Source: Sneathiella litorea
GTDB taxonomy: Bacteria; Pseudomonadota; Alphaproteobacteria; Sneathiellales; Sneathiellaceae
Length of the DNA: 64,000 nucleotides
Assembly (NCBI RefSeq): GCF_009882915.1
Contig: NZ_WTUW01000001.1
Location: 1,054,357-1,118,356 of the forward strand
Reading direction: 5' to 3'
Part shown: positions 54,636-63,034 of the stretch, in pieces
Layout: every line of letters begins with the position of its first letter
How positions within the stretch are numbered: the first letter of the stretch is position 1
Made by a program: the position numbers and the translations under genes
The notes under the pieces: model-generated
What the model was told of the DNA's origin: nothing
Database searches by the model: none
The model's input: the letters and a program-made list of their open reading frames with translations, nothing else

Positions 54636-54851
54636 ATGGAGTGGGAAGCTCAAAAACTTTGCAGTAAAATCGGTGAGTACGAATTATTTGTCGAAAAGCA
54701 GAAACAGGACTGGGATTGCGATCAGCCGTTGGACCAGTGGAAATGGGCGGTCGTTTTCCATGGTACGATTGTTGCGAGTGGCGTAACAATTGAGATGGAA
54801 GATGCAAAGCGAATTGCGAAAGCCAGTGTCCCAAAGGATGCTCTGGCTTAG
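54636..54851 (+). CDS. Uncharacterised 71-residue protein
   Basis: The small soluble protein contains a run of conserved-looking aromatic residues (WDCDQPLDQWKWAVVFHGTIVASGVT). It ends in a helix (MEDAKRIAKASVPKDALA). No motif or family is recognised. It has an ATG with GCGAAGGA upstream, and codon use like its neighbours, so it is probably real. It follows the entericidin terminator and stands alone, before the convergent EEP gene. No EcfG promoter was found for it. Confidence 0.6.
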   Translation: MEWEAQKLCSKIGEYELFVEKQKQDWDCDQPLDQWKWAVVFHGTIVASGVTIEMEDAKRIAKASVPKDALA

Positions 54852-54883
54852 CTTCTAAAAGCGTTCATTACAGGAGAATTCGG

Positions 54884-55966
54884 TTAATCTTCCCATTCTT
54901 CACCGACGGGTTTCCTCGTCCTGTCTTTTTCCGCTTCGATCAATGTTTTAGCTTCTTCGCAGTCACTCGTGCTTGCGTCATCTGGTAGAGAATTGTCGTT
55001 TTCGAAAACCAGGGAAAATTCATAAAACATGGGGAAGTGATCTGACCCGATATGCCGCTGTCGTGCTATGGACACGAGTTCAAATTCTTCCGAATGGAAA
55101 ACATGATCAAGCGGCCATCTTAATAAGGGAAAGCGGGCATCGAATGAATTAAACATTCCGCGCCCCTGACGCGGATCCAACATTTGTGAGATTCTTAAAA
55201 ATCGTCGGGTGGTCTCTGACCAGGCAACGTCATTAAGATCTCCGGTAATGATTAGCGGCCGTTTTCTTTTCGTAGCGATTTTTCCGGCAACGAGAATTTC
55301 AGCATCTCTGCCTTGTGTGTCCCGATGTGGAACCGGAGGATCTGGATGAATGGATATAAGGTCGAAAATATCGCCTTTTTTTATCTCAAAGGTGCAATGA
55401 AAGCTGGGAATTCGTTCATTCAGCAAAAACTTGATATCTCCTCTTGGCATTTTCAGGCGAGAGGCGAGATACATTCCGTAGCTATTGTCCTGCGGACAGG
55501 TGATTTTGTGCGCGTAGTTGCTTAATGATGCATCCAGGGCATCAACCCATTCCTGATCGGTTTCCATCAAGACAAGAATGTCAGGATCTTTCTCTTTAAT
55601 CAGTGCAATAAGATTTTGATATTGCCGATTGCCTTGCTTTACGTTGCAAACGAACAAGCTTATGACGTCTCGATCTGTGTCGTCTGGATGATACCAAGCC
55701 GATTGTTTAGCCCACAGCGGTGTGAAGCGAACGATGTAAACCGATTGAATAGCAAGCGTTCCAATCAGCATGGCAAGGATGGCGATGCTAATCCAGTTCA
55801 TTGGTAGCAATGCAAGCACAAAAATTATTGCAATAAGCGAGATTACGGCAAGTTGAAGACGTCCAAAATCAAACACCCTGACGGCACCATGGGCAAGCGG
55901 TATAAAGGGGGCCAGGCTGGCTAAAATGCAGAATGATGCAATTATGCCCAACACATAATAGGACAT
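54884..55966 (-). CDS. Membrane-anchored endonuclease/exonuclease/phosphatase family protein
   Basis: The 360-residue protein has three membrane helices at the N-terminus (about 1-80). An EEP catalytic domain follows, with VCNVKQGNRQYQNLIALIKEKDPDILVLMETDQEW (metal-binding Glu), ITGDLNDVAWS (catalytic Asp-x-Asn), LDHVFHS and GSDHFPMF (His end motif). Such proteins cleave phosphodiesters outside the membrane; the substrate is unknown. A GGAAGA precedes the ATG used here. A TTG ten codons upstream is also open, but without a Shine-Dalgarno. Confidence 0.85.
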   Translation of the reverse strand: MSYYVLGIIASFCILASLAPFIPLAHGAVRVFDFGRLQLAVISLIAIIFVLALLPMNWISIAILAMLIGTLAIQSVYIVRFTPLWAKQSAWYHPDDTDRDVISLFVCNVKQGNRQYQNLIALIKEKDPDILVLMETDQEWVDALDASLSNYAHKITCPQDNSYGMYLASRLKMPRGDIKFLLNERIPSFHCTFEIKKGDIFDLISIHPDPPVPHRDTQGRDAEILVAGKIATKRKRPLIITGDLNDVAWSETTRRFLRISQMLDPRQGRGMFNSFDARFPLLRWPLDHVFHSEEFELVSIARQRHIGSDHFPMFYEFSLVFENDNSLPDDASTSDCEEAKTLIEAEKDRTRKPVGEEWED

Positions 55967-55996
55967 GAGAGTCTTCCAATAATTGTCAGCTATCAA

Positions 55997-56246
55997 TATA
56001 TAACGTTCGGAATGGAATTACTGTTAAAAATTCTTTACCCCTACTGAATTGGATTGGTTCTTTGCACTGGCTATTCTTCCGCTGTGCCGAGCTTGCATAA
56101 ATCTTGCGTTTATCTTCGCAAATATTAATGAGTTCACTCACATCTCTACCGTCATATTTTGCATAGTTCAGCTTTCATTTGCCTTGGTGTTCATTTGAAT
56201 CTGCGCTCGATCAAACGGGGTGACGAAAAAAATGCTTTTGAAAGAC
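55997..56246. other. Non-coding divergent interval
   Basis: This lies between the EEP gene and the PRC-barrel gene. No gene is supported. The minus strand side does not contain a GGAAC element, and the plus side only reaches the promoter listed next. Confidence 0.5.
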
Positions 56247-56271
56247 GGAACCTTTTGCCGTGGCGTCTGTT
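56247..56271 (+). promoter_or_regulatory. EcfG-type promoter of the PRC-barrel gene
   Basis: GGAAC - 16 bp - TGTT, with one base different from the consensus, 44 bp before the ATG. Confidence 0.65.
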
Positions 56272-56315
56272 TGTCAGTTGTGTAACGACTTCTGAACACA
56301 AAAGAGGATTAGATA

Positions 56316-57146
56316 ATGCAAAAGAAATTTTTAGCAACAGCATCCATCATCGCCCTTATGAGTGTAAACCCTGCCTTTGCCGATACGGCAAAAACAGATG
56401 ATAGCGTAGCGAAAGACGCGACTGAGCAGGTGAAAGAGAGCTGGGATAAAGCCAAGAAGGCAGTCAAGGAAACAGCCGAGGATGCCTCCGAGGCAACGAA
56501 GGACGCTTACAGAGATTTCAAAGCTTTTATCTTCAGCGACGATGAGGGCCAGCTCGGCATTGAGCAGGTTAAAGTCAACCCTCGAACGACCGCTACAGGT
56601 ATCCTCGGAGAGCCTGTCTACAACTTTAAGGACGAGAGGGTCGGCGTTGTAGAGGACATTATCCTTGATGAAGATGGTAAAGCGGTCATGGTCCTCATCG
56701 GTGATGGCGATTTCTTCGGCCTGGGCAAGCTTGCCGCATTTGATTATGACGCAATGATCGAAATGAATGCGGATGGCGATATTGTCATGCCACTTACCGA
56801 GGAAACCATTGAACGTGCGGCAGAGTTCTCCTTTGATAGAAACAATACCGGAATGAACGTCCGTATGATGCCAAACAACGCCTACAGCGTGGAAAAACTC
56901 CTTGATGCCCAACTCGTGAGCGCAGAAGGCAAGACGATGGGTGAAGTAGATGACATCACCTTTAAAGGAGGGCAGGCCAACCAGCTGATCGTCGGGTTTG
57001 ACAAAATCCTTGGATTTGGTGGCGAAGAAATAAGCTTGGCCTACGACGATGCGACGCTCGTCAAGGAAGGCGAGGATAATTACAGATACACGCTCTCGGC
57101 AAAGAAATCCTCGCTTATCAGCAACCACAAATCAATGATGAACTAA
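56316..57146 (+). CDS. Secreted PRC-barrel domain protein
   Basis: The 276-residue protein has a signal peptide (MQKKFLATASIIALMSVNPAFA, cleaved after AFA). A helical Lys/Glu/Ala region with LEA-like composition (SVAKDATEQVKESWDKAKKAV) follows, and then two PRC-barrel domains: GEPVYNFKDERVGVVEDIILDEDGKAVMVLIGDG at about 99-180 and LVSAEGKTMGEVDDITF at about 207-260. PRC-barrel proteins of this kind appear in alphaproteobacterial stress regulons with envelope roles. It shares its transcript with the CsbD gene 31 bp downstream, under an EcfG-type promoter. Confidence 0.85.
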   Translation: MQKKFLATASIIALMSVNPAFADTAKTDDSVAKDATEQVKESWDKAKKAVKETAEDASEATKDAYRDFKAFIFSDDEGQLGIEQVKVNPRTTATGILGEPVYNFKDERVGVVEDIILDEDGKAVMVLIGDGDFFGLGKLAAFDYDAMIEMNADGDIVMPLTEETIERAAEFSFDRNNTGMNVRMMPNNAYSVEKLLDAQLVSAEGKTMGEVDDITFKGGQANQLIVGFDKILGFGGEEISLAYDDATLVKEGEDNYRYTLSAKKSSLISNHKSMMN

Positions 57147-57177
57147 TTGCATTGAGCTGATTGAAAAGGAAGACAAC

Positions 57178-57384
57178 ATGCTAAACCAAGATATCCTGAA
57201 GGGTAAATGGAAGCAGATCAAAGGCGAAGCCCAGAAAAAATGGGGCAAGCTAACTGAAGATGATCTGGACCAGATAAATGGTGACCGTGAGATATTCCTG
57301 GGAAAAATTCAGGAAAATTACGGTGTGGCACGAGAAGATGCCGAGGCCATGCTTGATGAATTCGAACGAGAGCAAGCATCCTAG
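57178..57384 (+). CDS. CsbD family stress protein
   Basis: The 68-residue hydrophilic protein has the CsbD signature: LKGKWKQIKGEAQKKWGKLTEDDLDQINGDREIFLGKIQENYG, shown here only in part. It ends in a short helix (REDAEAMLDEFERE). CsbD proteins are induced in general stress and may bind nucleic acids or stabilise proteins. It follows the PRC-barrel gene, with which it is co-transcribed, and is closed by a strong terminator. Confidence 0.93.
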   Translation: MLNQDILKGKWKQIKGEAQKKWGKLTEDDLDQINGDREIFLGKIQENYGVAREDAEAMLDEFEREQAS

Positions 57385-57400
57385 ATCAAACTGAAAAATA

Positions 57401-57433
57401 GAGCGCCGCAGCTAAATTGCGGCGCTCTTTTTA
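57401..57433 (+). terminator. Terminator after csbD
   Basis: The stem GAGCGCCGCA / TGCGGCGCTC is a perfect 10 bp with a 7-nt loop, followed by TTTTTAT. Confidence 0.9.
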
Positions 57434-57503
57434 TATGTGATTTAGTAGCGTAGCTCATTAAGGCGTTATCAGAGGAGAACTGGTCTTTATACGTCGTGGT
57501 AAC

Positions 57504-57560
57504 GAGAACCTTCTCCATAAATGCGGCATCGAAATTTGTCGCATGGCTGTGCGTTATTAG
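57504..57560 (+). mobile_element. Short fragment of an IS6-family transposase gene
   Basis: The fragment translates as ENLLHKCGIEICRMAVRY and a stop, against EDLLHERGIDICHETVRY in the intact copy at 31.3 kb. The fragment is too small to function. It lies in the gap between the stress block and the second catabolic locus and may mark an old boundary. Confidence 0.7.
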
Positions 57561-57645
57561 ATGACATCACACGCAAAAACTATTGTTGGTAGCTGAGTGA
57601 GCAATCAGGGTTCACTCGTTTTCTTGCTCCTGACCGTTCGGATTG

Positions 57646-58920
57646 TTAAAGGCGCGGTGCTTTATGGAATTCGCCATCCTTCATGATTGCAAGAATTTTC
57701 TGTCTTTGTTGCAGTAAGCCAACGTCCTGAATTGGATCCCCGTCAATAAGTAGAATGTCGGCAAGATAACCCTCCTTTATCATCCCGAGTTCATTTCCCA
57801 TTTCCATTATTTCACCGCCGTATTTTGTTGCAGACTGGATTGCTTCCATTGGTGAAAAACCAAGCAGGTCAACATATGTCTTGATATCTGTGGCGTTAGT
57901 GCCCTGCGGTGTCCAGGCAAAACCATAGTCGCCCCCTATGCAGATGCGAATTCCTCGTTTGTGCATTTTTTTCATGGTTTCAACGCAACTTTCAAGCTCT
58001 CGCGCATACTCGATTGCGAGAGGAGAGTCTGGCTTGATACCCCATTCTTCCGCATGCTGTGATGTGTTGATTAACCAAGCTATACCGGGTGCAACAAAAT
58101 GTTTGTCTTTCGCGGCCTCGAGCATATCGAGTGCTTCCTCATCCGCAAATGAAGCATGGTAAATATTCTCAATACCATGACGAACACATTGCTTGATAGA
58201 CTCCGAAGATCGCGCGTGAGCGGCGAGCGTTTTATTACGACGGCGAGCTTCCTGCACCGCCATGGCAACTTCTTCCTCTGCCATCGGTGTTTCCTCAGCG
58301 CCAACACCTGCAATTGTCTCGCCGGAGAGATTAAGCTTGATCGTGTCAACGCCATACTTAATGAGTGTACGCACAGTTCGCCGAATTTCTTCTGGCCCAG
58401 AAACCACGAGTCCGAGGTTCAGGCCCTCATGTGGAATATGGGAGGGCGCGGAATCGCCGAGCCCTCCGACGGTTGTTATTTCGGGGCCCGCAGAAAGATA
58501 GCGTGGTCCAGGGTAGCGACCCTCGTCAATAAAGCGTTTGGCAACAACGTCCAGTCGCGGCTTCGCGGCCGCGGCCCCACGTCCGGAGGTAATACCTGAA
58601 TCAAGGACCAGCTTTGCCATTTCCATGGTCACCAGCATATGCTCTTCGACTTCCATGAACTGGATAGGGTCGATGCCCGGTGCATTATTCCAGGAAAGAT
58701 GCAGATGTGAATCGATCATTCCCGGCATTAATGTGGCACCCTTGCAATCGATAACAGTGGTCCCGTCAGTTACTGATTGCGACCCGTCCGCGGGCGCGCT
58801 TCCCTTGGTAATTTTCTTAATGCGGTTGCCCTCAACGAGGACCTGTCCCGCATAGGGCAATTCCCCGGTTGCATCCAGAATTTGTGCGTTAATGAACAAT
58901 TTTCTTTTAGTTTCGGTCAC
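57646..58920 (-). CDS. Metal-dependent amidohydrolase (imidazolonepropionase-like)
   Basis: The 424-residue TIM-barrel hydrolase has the H-x-H metal site in MPGMIDSHLHLSW (His72 and His74). Later ligands are expected in DTIKLNLSGE (the lysine), the AHAR segment (about 238), YHASF and CIGGDYGFAW (the aspartate). The N-terminal beta-sandwich caps the barrel. The family hydrolyses amide or cyclic amide bonds, including prolidase-like and cyanuric or imidazolone substrates. It is the last gene of a three-gene operon starting with the FAH-family gene, under a LacI-type operator. Confidence 0.9.
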   Translation of the reverse strand: MTETKRKLFINAQILDATGELPYAGQVLVEGNRIKKITKGSAPADGSQSVTDGTTVIDCKGATLMPGMIDSHLHLSWNNAPGIDPIQFMEVEEHMLVTMEMAKLVLDSGITSGRGAAAAKPRLDVVAKRFIDEGRYPGPRYLSAGPEITTVGGLGDSAPSHIPHEGLNLGLVVSGPEEIRRTVRTLIKYGVDTIKLNLSGETIAGVGAEETPMAEEEVAMAVQEARRRNKTLAAHARSSESIKQCVRHGIENIYHASFADEEALDMLEAAKDKHFVAPGIAWLINTSQHAEEWGIKPDSPLAIEYARELESCVETMKKMHKRGIRICIGGDYGFAWTPQGTNATDIKTYVDLLGFSPMEAIQSATKYGGEIMEMGNELGMIKEGYLADILLIDGDPIQDVGLLQQRQKILAIMKDGEFHKAPRL

Positions 58921-58975
58921 TGCATCCTCCCAACTTATGTGTGCCTATTCTTCGACAGGCTTTGTTACTTTGAGG

Positions 58976-59758
58976 CTAAGCTTGATTTTTCCGGATGAAA
59001 TGGCTGAGCAGGATATTAACCTCAGCACTTTTTTCCACGGGTGCCCAGTGACCGCAATCACTGATAATTGAAAGTTGGGCATGGGCAATTTTTGCAGCAA
59101 GTTCTTCTGTCATGCCAACGGGCGCAACCGGGTCAACATCCCCGGTGATCAACAACGTTGGTGCCTTGATCTGGGTTGCATCGACAGCCTTCGCCGTCGA
59201 AAGCGCCTCGCAGGTCCTTGCATAACCTTCAGCATTTTGCCGCATTATGCTCTCGCGGACAAAGGCGGATACCTCTGGTTTCGTTTCTCGTGTCACCGGC
59301 GAAAGCGTATTGGCAATTATCTGGTCCGCAATGTCTGACATTCCGCCGTTCCGAGCGGCCTCGGCCCTTGCCTGTAGACCATTTCTCGCAGCTTCCGGAG
59401 GCTCGATAATCGCGCCGAATAGCGTTAGGGAGGCGACTAAGTCGCTATTTGTGGTGGCAATCTGCTGGCACATGATGGTCCCCAGTGAATGGCCAACAAA
59501 ATGCGCCTGGGTAACGCCAAGGGCATCTAATGCACTGACGATTTGATTTGAAAAGTAATCTATGGAAAGGGCGTCTGATGGAACGGGGGATCGGCCAGCG
59601 CCGGGCATATCGAAGCGTATTACCTTATAGCCTTGAAGTGCCGCCATTTGAGACTGGTAACTGTTCGACGTTCCCCCAAGTCCATGAATCATCACGACCG
59701 GGAATCCTTCACCGTCTACTTCACAAATGCAGGCGCCTGCGTTTATTGTTGCCATCAA
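58976..59758 (-). CDS. Alpha/beta hydrolase (3-oxoadipate enol-lactonase-like)
   Basis: The 260-residue serine hydrolase has HGLGGTSNSYQSQM (oxyanion loop), GHSLGTIM (nucleophile), ITGDVDPVAP (acid) and CGHWAPVEKS (histidine). The fold group includes PcaD, meta-cleavage product hydrolases and haloperoxidase-like esterases. It probably opens a lactone, ester or C-C bond in the pathway coded here. Its start overlaps the FAH stop (ATGA), so the two are translationally coupled. The amidohydrolase follows 55 bp later. Confidence 0.9.
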   Translation of the reverse strand: MMATINAGACICEVDGEGFPVVMIHGLGGTSNSYQSQMAALQGYKVIRFDMPGAGRSPVPSDALSIDYFSNQIVSALDALGVTQAHFVGHSLGTIMCQQIATTNSDLVASLTLFGAIIEPPEAARNGLQARAEAARNGGMSDIADQIIANTLSPVTRETKPEVSAFVRESIMRQNAEGYARTCEALSTAKAVDATQIKAPTLLITGDVDPVAPVGMTEELAAKIAHAQLSIISDCGHWAPVEKSAEVNILLSHFIRKNQA

Positions 59759-60633
59759 TTAATCTCCTGAAATTTGTTCTCGAGTGATCCAATTCCATCA
59801 ATCTCAACCCTTACGACATCGCCGCCTTTCAGATATTTTGGAGGTGTAAAGCCGATTCCGACGCCAGCGGGTGTTCCCGTCGCAATGATATCTCCCGGCA
59901 TCAAGGTTATGCCTTCGGAGATCGTTGAAATAATTGTTGGAATATCAAAAATGAGCAGACCCGTGTTGGAGTCTTGCCGCAATTCATCATTTACGAAGCA
60001 CCGGATACCCGTGTTCGTAACATCGATTTCATCCTTCGATACTGCCCATGGCCCCATAGGGCAGAAAGTATCCTGTGATTTTCCTATCAGCCATTGGCTA
60101 TATTTTCCTTGGAGATCCCGGGCGGTTACATCATTGATAATGGAGTAACCCCAAACGTGATCAAATGCATTTTCTGCTGTAATGCCCTGACCACCCTTGC
60201 CGATTATAACGGCCAGTTCGGCTTCATAGTCGATTGCCGTTGAAACAGCGTTGTTGATGATAACGTCTTCACCAGTGGCGATAACAGTTTGGGGCAGTTT
60301 TGAAAAGATGATGGGACTCTTCGGCACGGCACCCGCCGTGGCACTTGAATCAAATCCACTGTTGGCGAACTCATGAGCATGTTCATGATAGTTCTTGCCG
60401 ACACAGAATATGTTCCGATGCGGCAGTGGGATGGGAGCTTCGATTTGAACATCTGCCAAGGGAATTGGCGCGAATGTCTCAGGTAATCCATTTTCATTGG
60501 CTTTAATTAATGAGAGCAGGCCGGAAGCTGCAACGTCCGTCGGAAAGTCGATTGGTAAGACAGATTGGTTGTCATCGCTGAGAATGCCTACCTTCCGTTC
60601 GCCGTGAGTTGAGAATGTTAGTACCTTCACCAT
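59755..60633 (-). CDS. Fumarylacetoacetate hydrolase (FAH) family protein
   Basis: The 292-residue protein has the C-terminal FAH fold: FCVGKNYHEHAHEF (about 76-89), then the metal-site stretch STAIDYEAELAVIIGKGGQGI (Glu ligands), NDVTARDLQGKYSQWLIGKSQDTFCPMGPW, and ATGTPAGVGIGF near the end. Members hydrolyse or isomerise 3- or 2-oxo diacids (fumarylpyruvate, 2-hydroxyhepta-dienedioate) or decarboxylate oxaloacetate. It is first in the operon with the alpha/beta hydrolase and the amidohydrolase. The operator at 60.77 kb lies upstream. Confidence 0.9.
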   Translation of the reverse strand: MVKVLTFSTHGERKVGILSDDNQSVLPIDFPTDVAASGLLSLIKANENGLPETFAPIPLADVQIEAPIPLPHRNIFCVGKNYHEHAHEFANSGFDSSATAGAVPKSPIIFSKLPQTVIATGEDVIINNAVSTAIDYEAELAVIIGKGGQGITAENAFDHVWGYSIINDVTARDLQGKYSQWLIGKSQDTFCPMGPWAVSKDEIDVTNTGIRCFVNDELRQDSNTGLLIFDIPTIISTISEGITLMPGDIIATGTPAGVGIGFTPPKYLKGGDVVRVEIDGIGSLENKFQEIN

Positions 60634-60765
60634 GAAATTTACAATACCTCTTATTGTACTATTGAACCCAAGATAATTATTTAGGAGAATGGAAAAATGA
60701 CAGTATAACTTCCTATATCTGTATTTAAATATTTTAGGTGATGTTCGTTATTCATGATGTTTTCA

Positions 60766-60785
60766 TTGACAAAACGTTTTGTCAA
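60766..60785 (+). promoter_or_regulatory. LacI-type operator, perfect 20-bp palindrome
   Basis: TTGACAAAACGTTTTGTCAA reads the same on both strands with the central CG typical of LacI-family sites. It lies 133 bp upstream of the FAH gene start and downstream of the LacI gene. Each arm also contains TTGACA, so it may overlap a -35 element. Confidence 0.85.
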
Positions 60786-60927
60786 GAGTTTTGTGTGGGG
60801 TCGCCGGATTGAGGCCGTTCGTCAGGTTTGGTCGGTGCAACTCAATAGATGATGGCCTTATGCTAGAGCGTAACGCTAGAAAACAACCATGGTCGGAAAG
60901 TCGGATGGCTTGAAACTAGTGAAAGGG

Positions 60928-61938
60928 CTACTTCGTGCCAGTAGAAGAGCCGCGTATTTGCAGATCGACGGGAACTACATGGTTGCCCTCATGTTTATGT
61001 CCTTCAATTTCATCGATCAGGAGTTTGGCGGCGTTTATGCCGACTTCATTTGGGTGAAGATCCAGAGCGGTAAGAGGTGGAACGACGAGGCGAGCGGCAC
61101 CGCTATCGGTTCCGGCGGTAATCAGGCAGTCCTGTGGAACCGACAGTCCGAGAGATTCGACGGCCATCATGGCGCCCATAGCGTAACGGTCAGTGACGCA
61201 GTGAATGGCGTCCGGCTTTGTTGGGCCTGAGAAAAGCTCAAGTGTCGCGTGGTAAGCGATTGTTTCATTTATGCCGCCTGCCAGTTGCCTGTCCATTGGG
61301 GATTGTCCGTGTTGTGCGCACCATTCCCTATATGTCTGCAAGGTTTCCCGGCTATAGGAATAGTCCCCGGGAGTGGTCAGGAGAGCGACCTGTGTTGCCC
61401 CGTTTTCCACGAGATGATTAAGAACTAGCAGTATTGCCTGTACATTATCATTATCCACCCAAAGGCCTTCTCCGGCCTTCTGGTTCGTGTCGCGACCGGT
61501 GGTGACAACGACTATATTCTTTCGCTTTAATTCATTAATAAGCGGATCGCCACTGATAGGATCAATAAGGATGACGCCATCAGTTCTAGTCCAGTCAGAA
61601 TCGTGAGTGTTTGCCGGAAGCATCATTGTTAGATGATAACCTCTGGCTGCTGCTATGCTTGAGGCGCCAGCCACAATCTGGATAAAATATTCAAGTTCGA
61701 TCAGAGATACCTGATGCGCAGATGAGCGCGAATGCAGGATTGCTACTTGTCCCGTCCTGCTGCTTTGTAAGCTGCGCGCTGCTGTGCTTGCTCGATATCC
61801 TAGCTGGTCGGCGGCGGCTCGAACTTTCCTGGCCGTTTCGGCATCAATACGGCCTTTTCCATTCAAGGTATGGGAAACGGTTGTGACAGAAACACCTGCG
61901 GCGGCGGCAACATCGCGGATTGTGGGTCGTTTCACCAT
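60928..61938 (-). CDS. LacI family transcriptional regulator
   Basis: The 336-residue repressor has an N-terminal helix-turn-helix (KRPTIRDVAAAAGVSVTTVSHTLNGKGRIDAETARKV, about 3-40), then the hinge ASTAARSLQSSRTGQVAILHS. A periplasmic-binding-protein-like effector domain to about residue 330 follows, with VTDRYAMGAMMAVESLGLSVPQD. The ATG of MVKRPTIRD was used; the frame is open 18 codons earlier. Two operators with the LacI-type CG centre flank the gene. It probably represses the FAH operon and the isochorismatase/ABC operon. The effector is likely a pathway compound and not necessarily a sugar. Confidence 0.93.
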   Translation of the reverse strand: MVKRPTIRDVAAAAGVSVTTVSHTLNGKGRIDAETARKVRAAADQLGYRASTAARSLQSSRTGQVAILHSRSSAHQVSLIELEYFIQIVAGASSIAAARGYHLTMMLPANTHDSDWTRTDGVILIDPISGDPLINELKRKNIVVVTTGRDTNQKAGEGLWVDNDNVQAILLVLNHLVENGATQVALLTTPGDYSYSRETLQTYREWCAQHGQSPMDRQLAGGINETIAYHATLELFSGPTKPDAIHCVTDRYAMGAMMAVESLGLSVPQDCLITAGTDSGAARLVVPPLTALDLHPNEVGINAAKLLIDEIEGHKHEGNHVVPVDLQIRGSSTGTK

Positions 61939-62010
61939 TTTATCAGTCTCATTGAAAAAGCTGTCGAGAATACAATTGATATACCACATCAAAAAAATAA
62001 TACAAAGCTC

Positions 62011-62040
62011 TTGACAAAACGTTTTGGCTATGGATATTAT
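62011..62040 (+). promoter_or_regulatory. Promoter with embedded LacI-type operator before the isochorismatase gene
   Basis: TTGACAAAACGTTTTGGCTA begins like the perfect operator at 60.77 kb (16 of its first 16 bases, then 2 mismatches in the last four). TTGACA (-35), 18 bp, TATTAT (-10) can be drawn, so the operator covers the -35 and spacer and binding would block the polymerase. It lies 100 bp before the ATG and may also control the divergent lacI gene. Confidence 0.75.
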
Positions 62041-62139
62041 TTTAAAATTCGATCTTTAACAGTCGATTTTAAATAAAAAATCGTCGAATTACAAGTATAT
62101 CTATTGTGTTTTAACAATAGATTCTTCGCAGGAATTAAA

Positions 62140-62862
62140 ATGAGCAATTTGGATTTAGATGCCATATGTAACCGGGACTACAAAGTAGTTACGAAAATCG
62201 ACCCTAAGAAGACAATTCTTCTTGTCATTGATATGCAGCGGTTCTTCCTGGAGCCCGGCCAGCCAGCCTATTTACCAGGCGGAGATGGGGCGCCTTCAGG
62301 GGTTGATGTGATCGCACCAAGCGCCAAGGTTATCGAGTGGTGTCGTGAAAAAGGTATTACTGTCATGTACTCCAAATGGGGGTTGCGGGGTGACGGATGG
62401 GATGTTGGGCGGTGGGCCGATAAATGGCCAACCTGGAACGCCGGAACGCCGGAAGGGCCGGCTTGGCCACCGGAGGGGCCGGAGTCATCAGGGCGTTTTC
62501 GCAACTACTCCTATGCAACAGATATTGTACAGGAGTTAGAGCCCGCAGAAGGCGAGTTGGTTCTGGCCAAAAGCCGCTACAGTTCTTTCGATGGCACTAT
62601 TCTTGATACTTCGCTCCGCGAGCGGCCAGAAGTGGATACGATCCTCATGATCGGGGTAACGACCGGTTTTTGCGTACGTTATACGGCGAATGATGCGTTT
62701 GCCCGCAATTACCGTGTTGGGGTTATCGCCGATTGTACGTCGGCTGTTAATGATCCTCTTTTTGAAGAGGGAGGGGCTGGACAGTATGTTGCGGCCTTAC
62801 GAGATATTTCGATTGGCCTCGGAGACGTCATGTCGAGTGAGGAACTTTTCAAAATGTTATAA
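62140..62862 (+). CDS. Isochorismatase-like cysteine hydrolase (amidase type)
   Basis: The 240-residue enzyme has the full Asp-Lys-Cys triad: Asp31 in LLVIDMQRFFLEPG, Lys144 in LAKSRYSSFDGT and Cys178 in GVTTGFCVRYTANDAFARNY, preceded by the usual cis-peptide. The relatives are N-carbamoylsarcosine amidase, nicotinamidase and ureidoacrylate/biuret-type amidohydrolases. An insertion rich in Trp, Pro and Gly (TPEGPAWPPEGPES, about 107-120) lies near the active site. The ATG with GCAGGAATTAAA in front is used. A strong hairpin follows; an ABC binding protein gene is next. An amide or ureido substrate is inferred from the locus. Confidence 0.88.
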   Translation: MSNLDLDAICNRDYKVVTKIDPKKTILLVIDMQRFFLEPGQPAYLPGGDGAPSGVDVIAPSAKVIEWCREKGITVMYSKWGLRGDGWDVGRWADKWPTWNAGTPEGPAWPPEGPESSGRFRNYSYATDIVQELEPAEGELVLAKSRYSSFDGTILDTSLRERPEVDTILMIGVTTGFCVRYTANDAFARNYRVGVIADCTSAVNDPLFEEGGAGQYVAALRDISIGLGDVMSSEELFKML

Positions 62863-62866
62863 TCAC

Positions 62867-62902
62867 ATTGCGCCACGGTAGAATATTTTACCGTGGCGCA
62901 AT
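62867..62902 (+). terminator. Hairpin after the isochorismatase gene
   Basis: The stem ATTGCGCCACGGTA / TACCGTGGCGCAAT is a perfect 14 bp with an 8-nt loop, starting 5 bp after the stop. It is followed by TGATTT, so it may be a bidirectional or partial terminator. Confidence 0.7.
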
Positions 62903-63034
62903 TGATTTAGGCGTTATGAATTACTTGAGTTGCTGGAGTTAAAGTCTGTTTTTGTAGTTGTTAATCGTCAATCGGCATGCCGCAAAATGCGGAGATGTCC
63001 AATAGTTTGTCAAATAAATAGGAGGTAGCATTTT

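Noticed and set aside
57481-57645. Possible second attachment site or tRNA 3' copy at the end of the 30-57 kb segment
   Set aside because: I looked for the tRNA-Ser 3' sequence (GTTCGAATCCCCCT) here and elsewhere in the window and did not see it; only an IS fragment is present.
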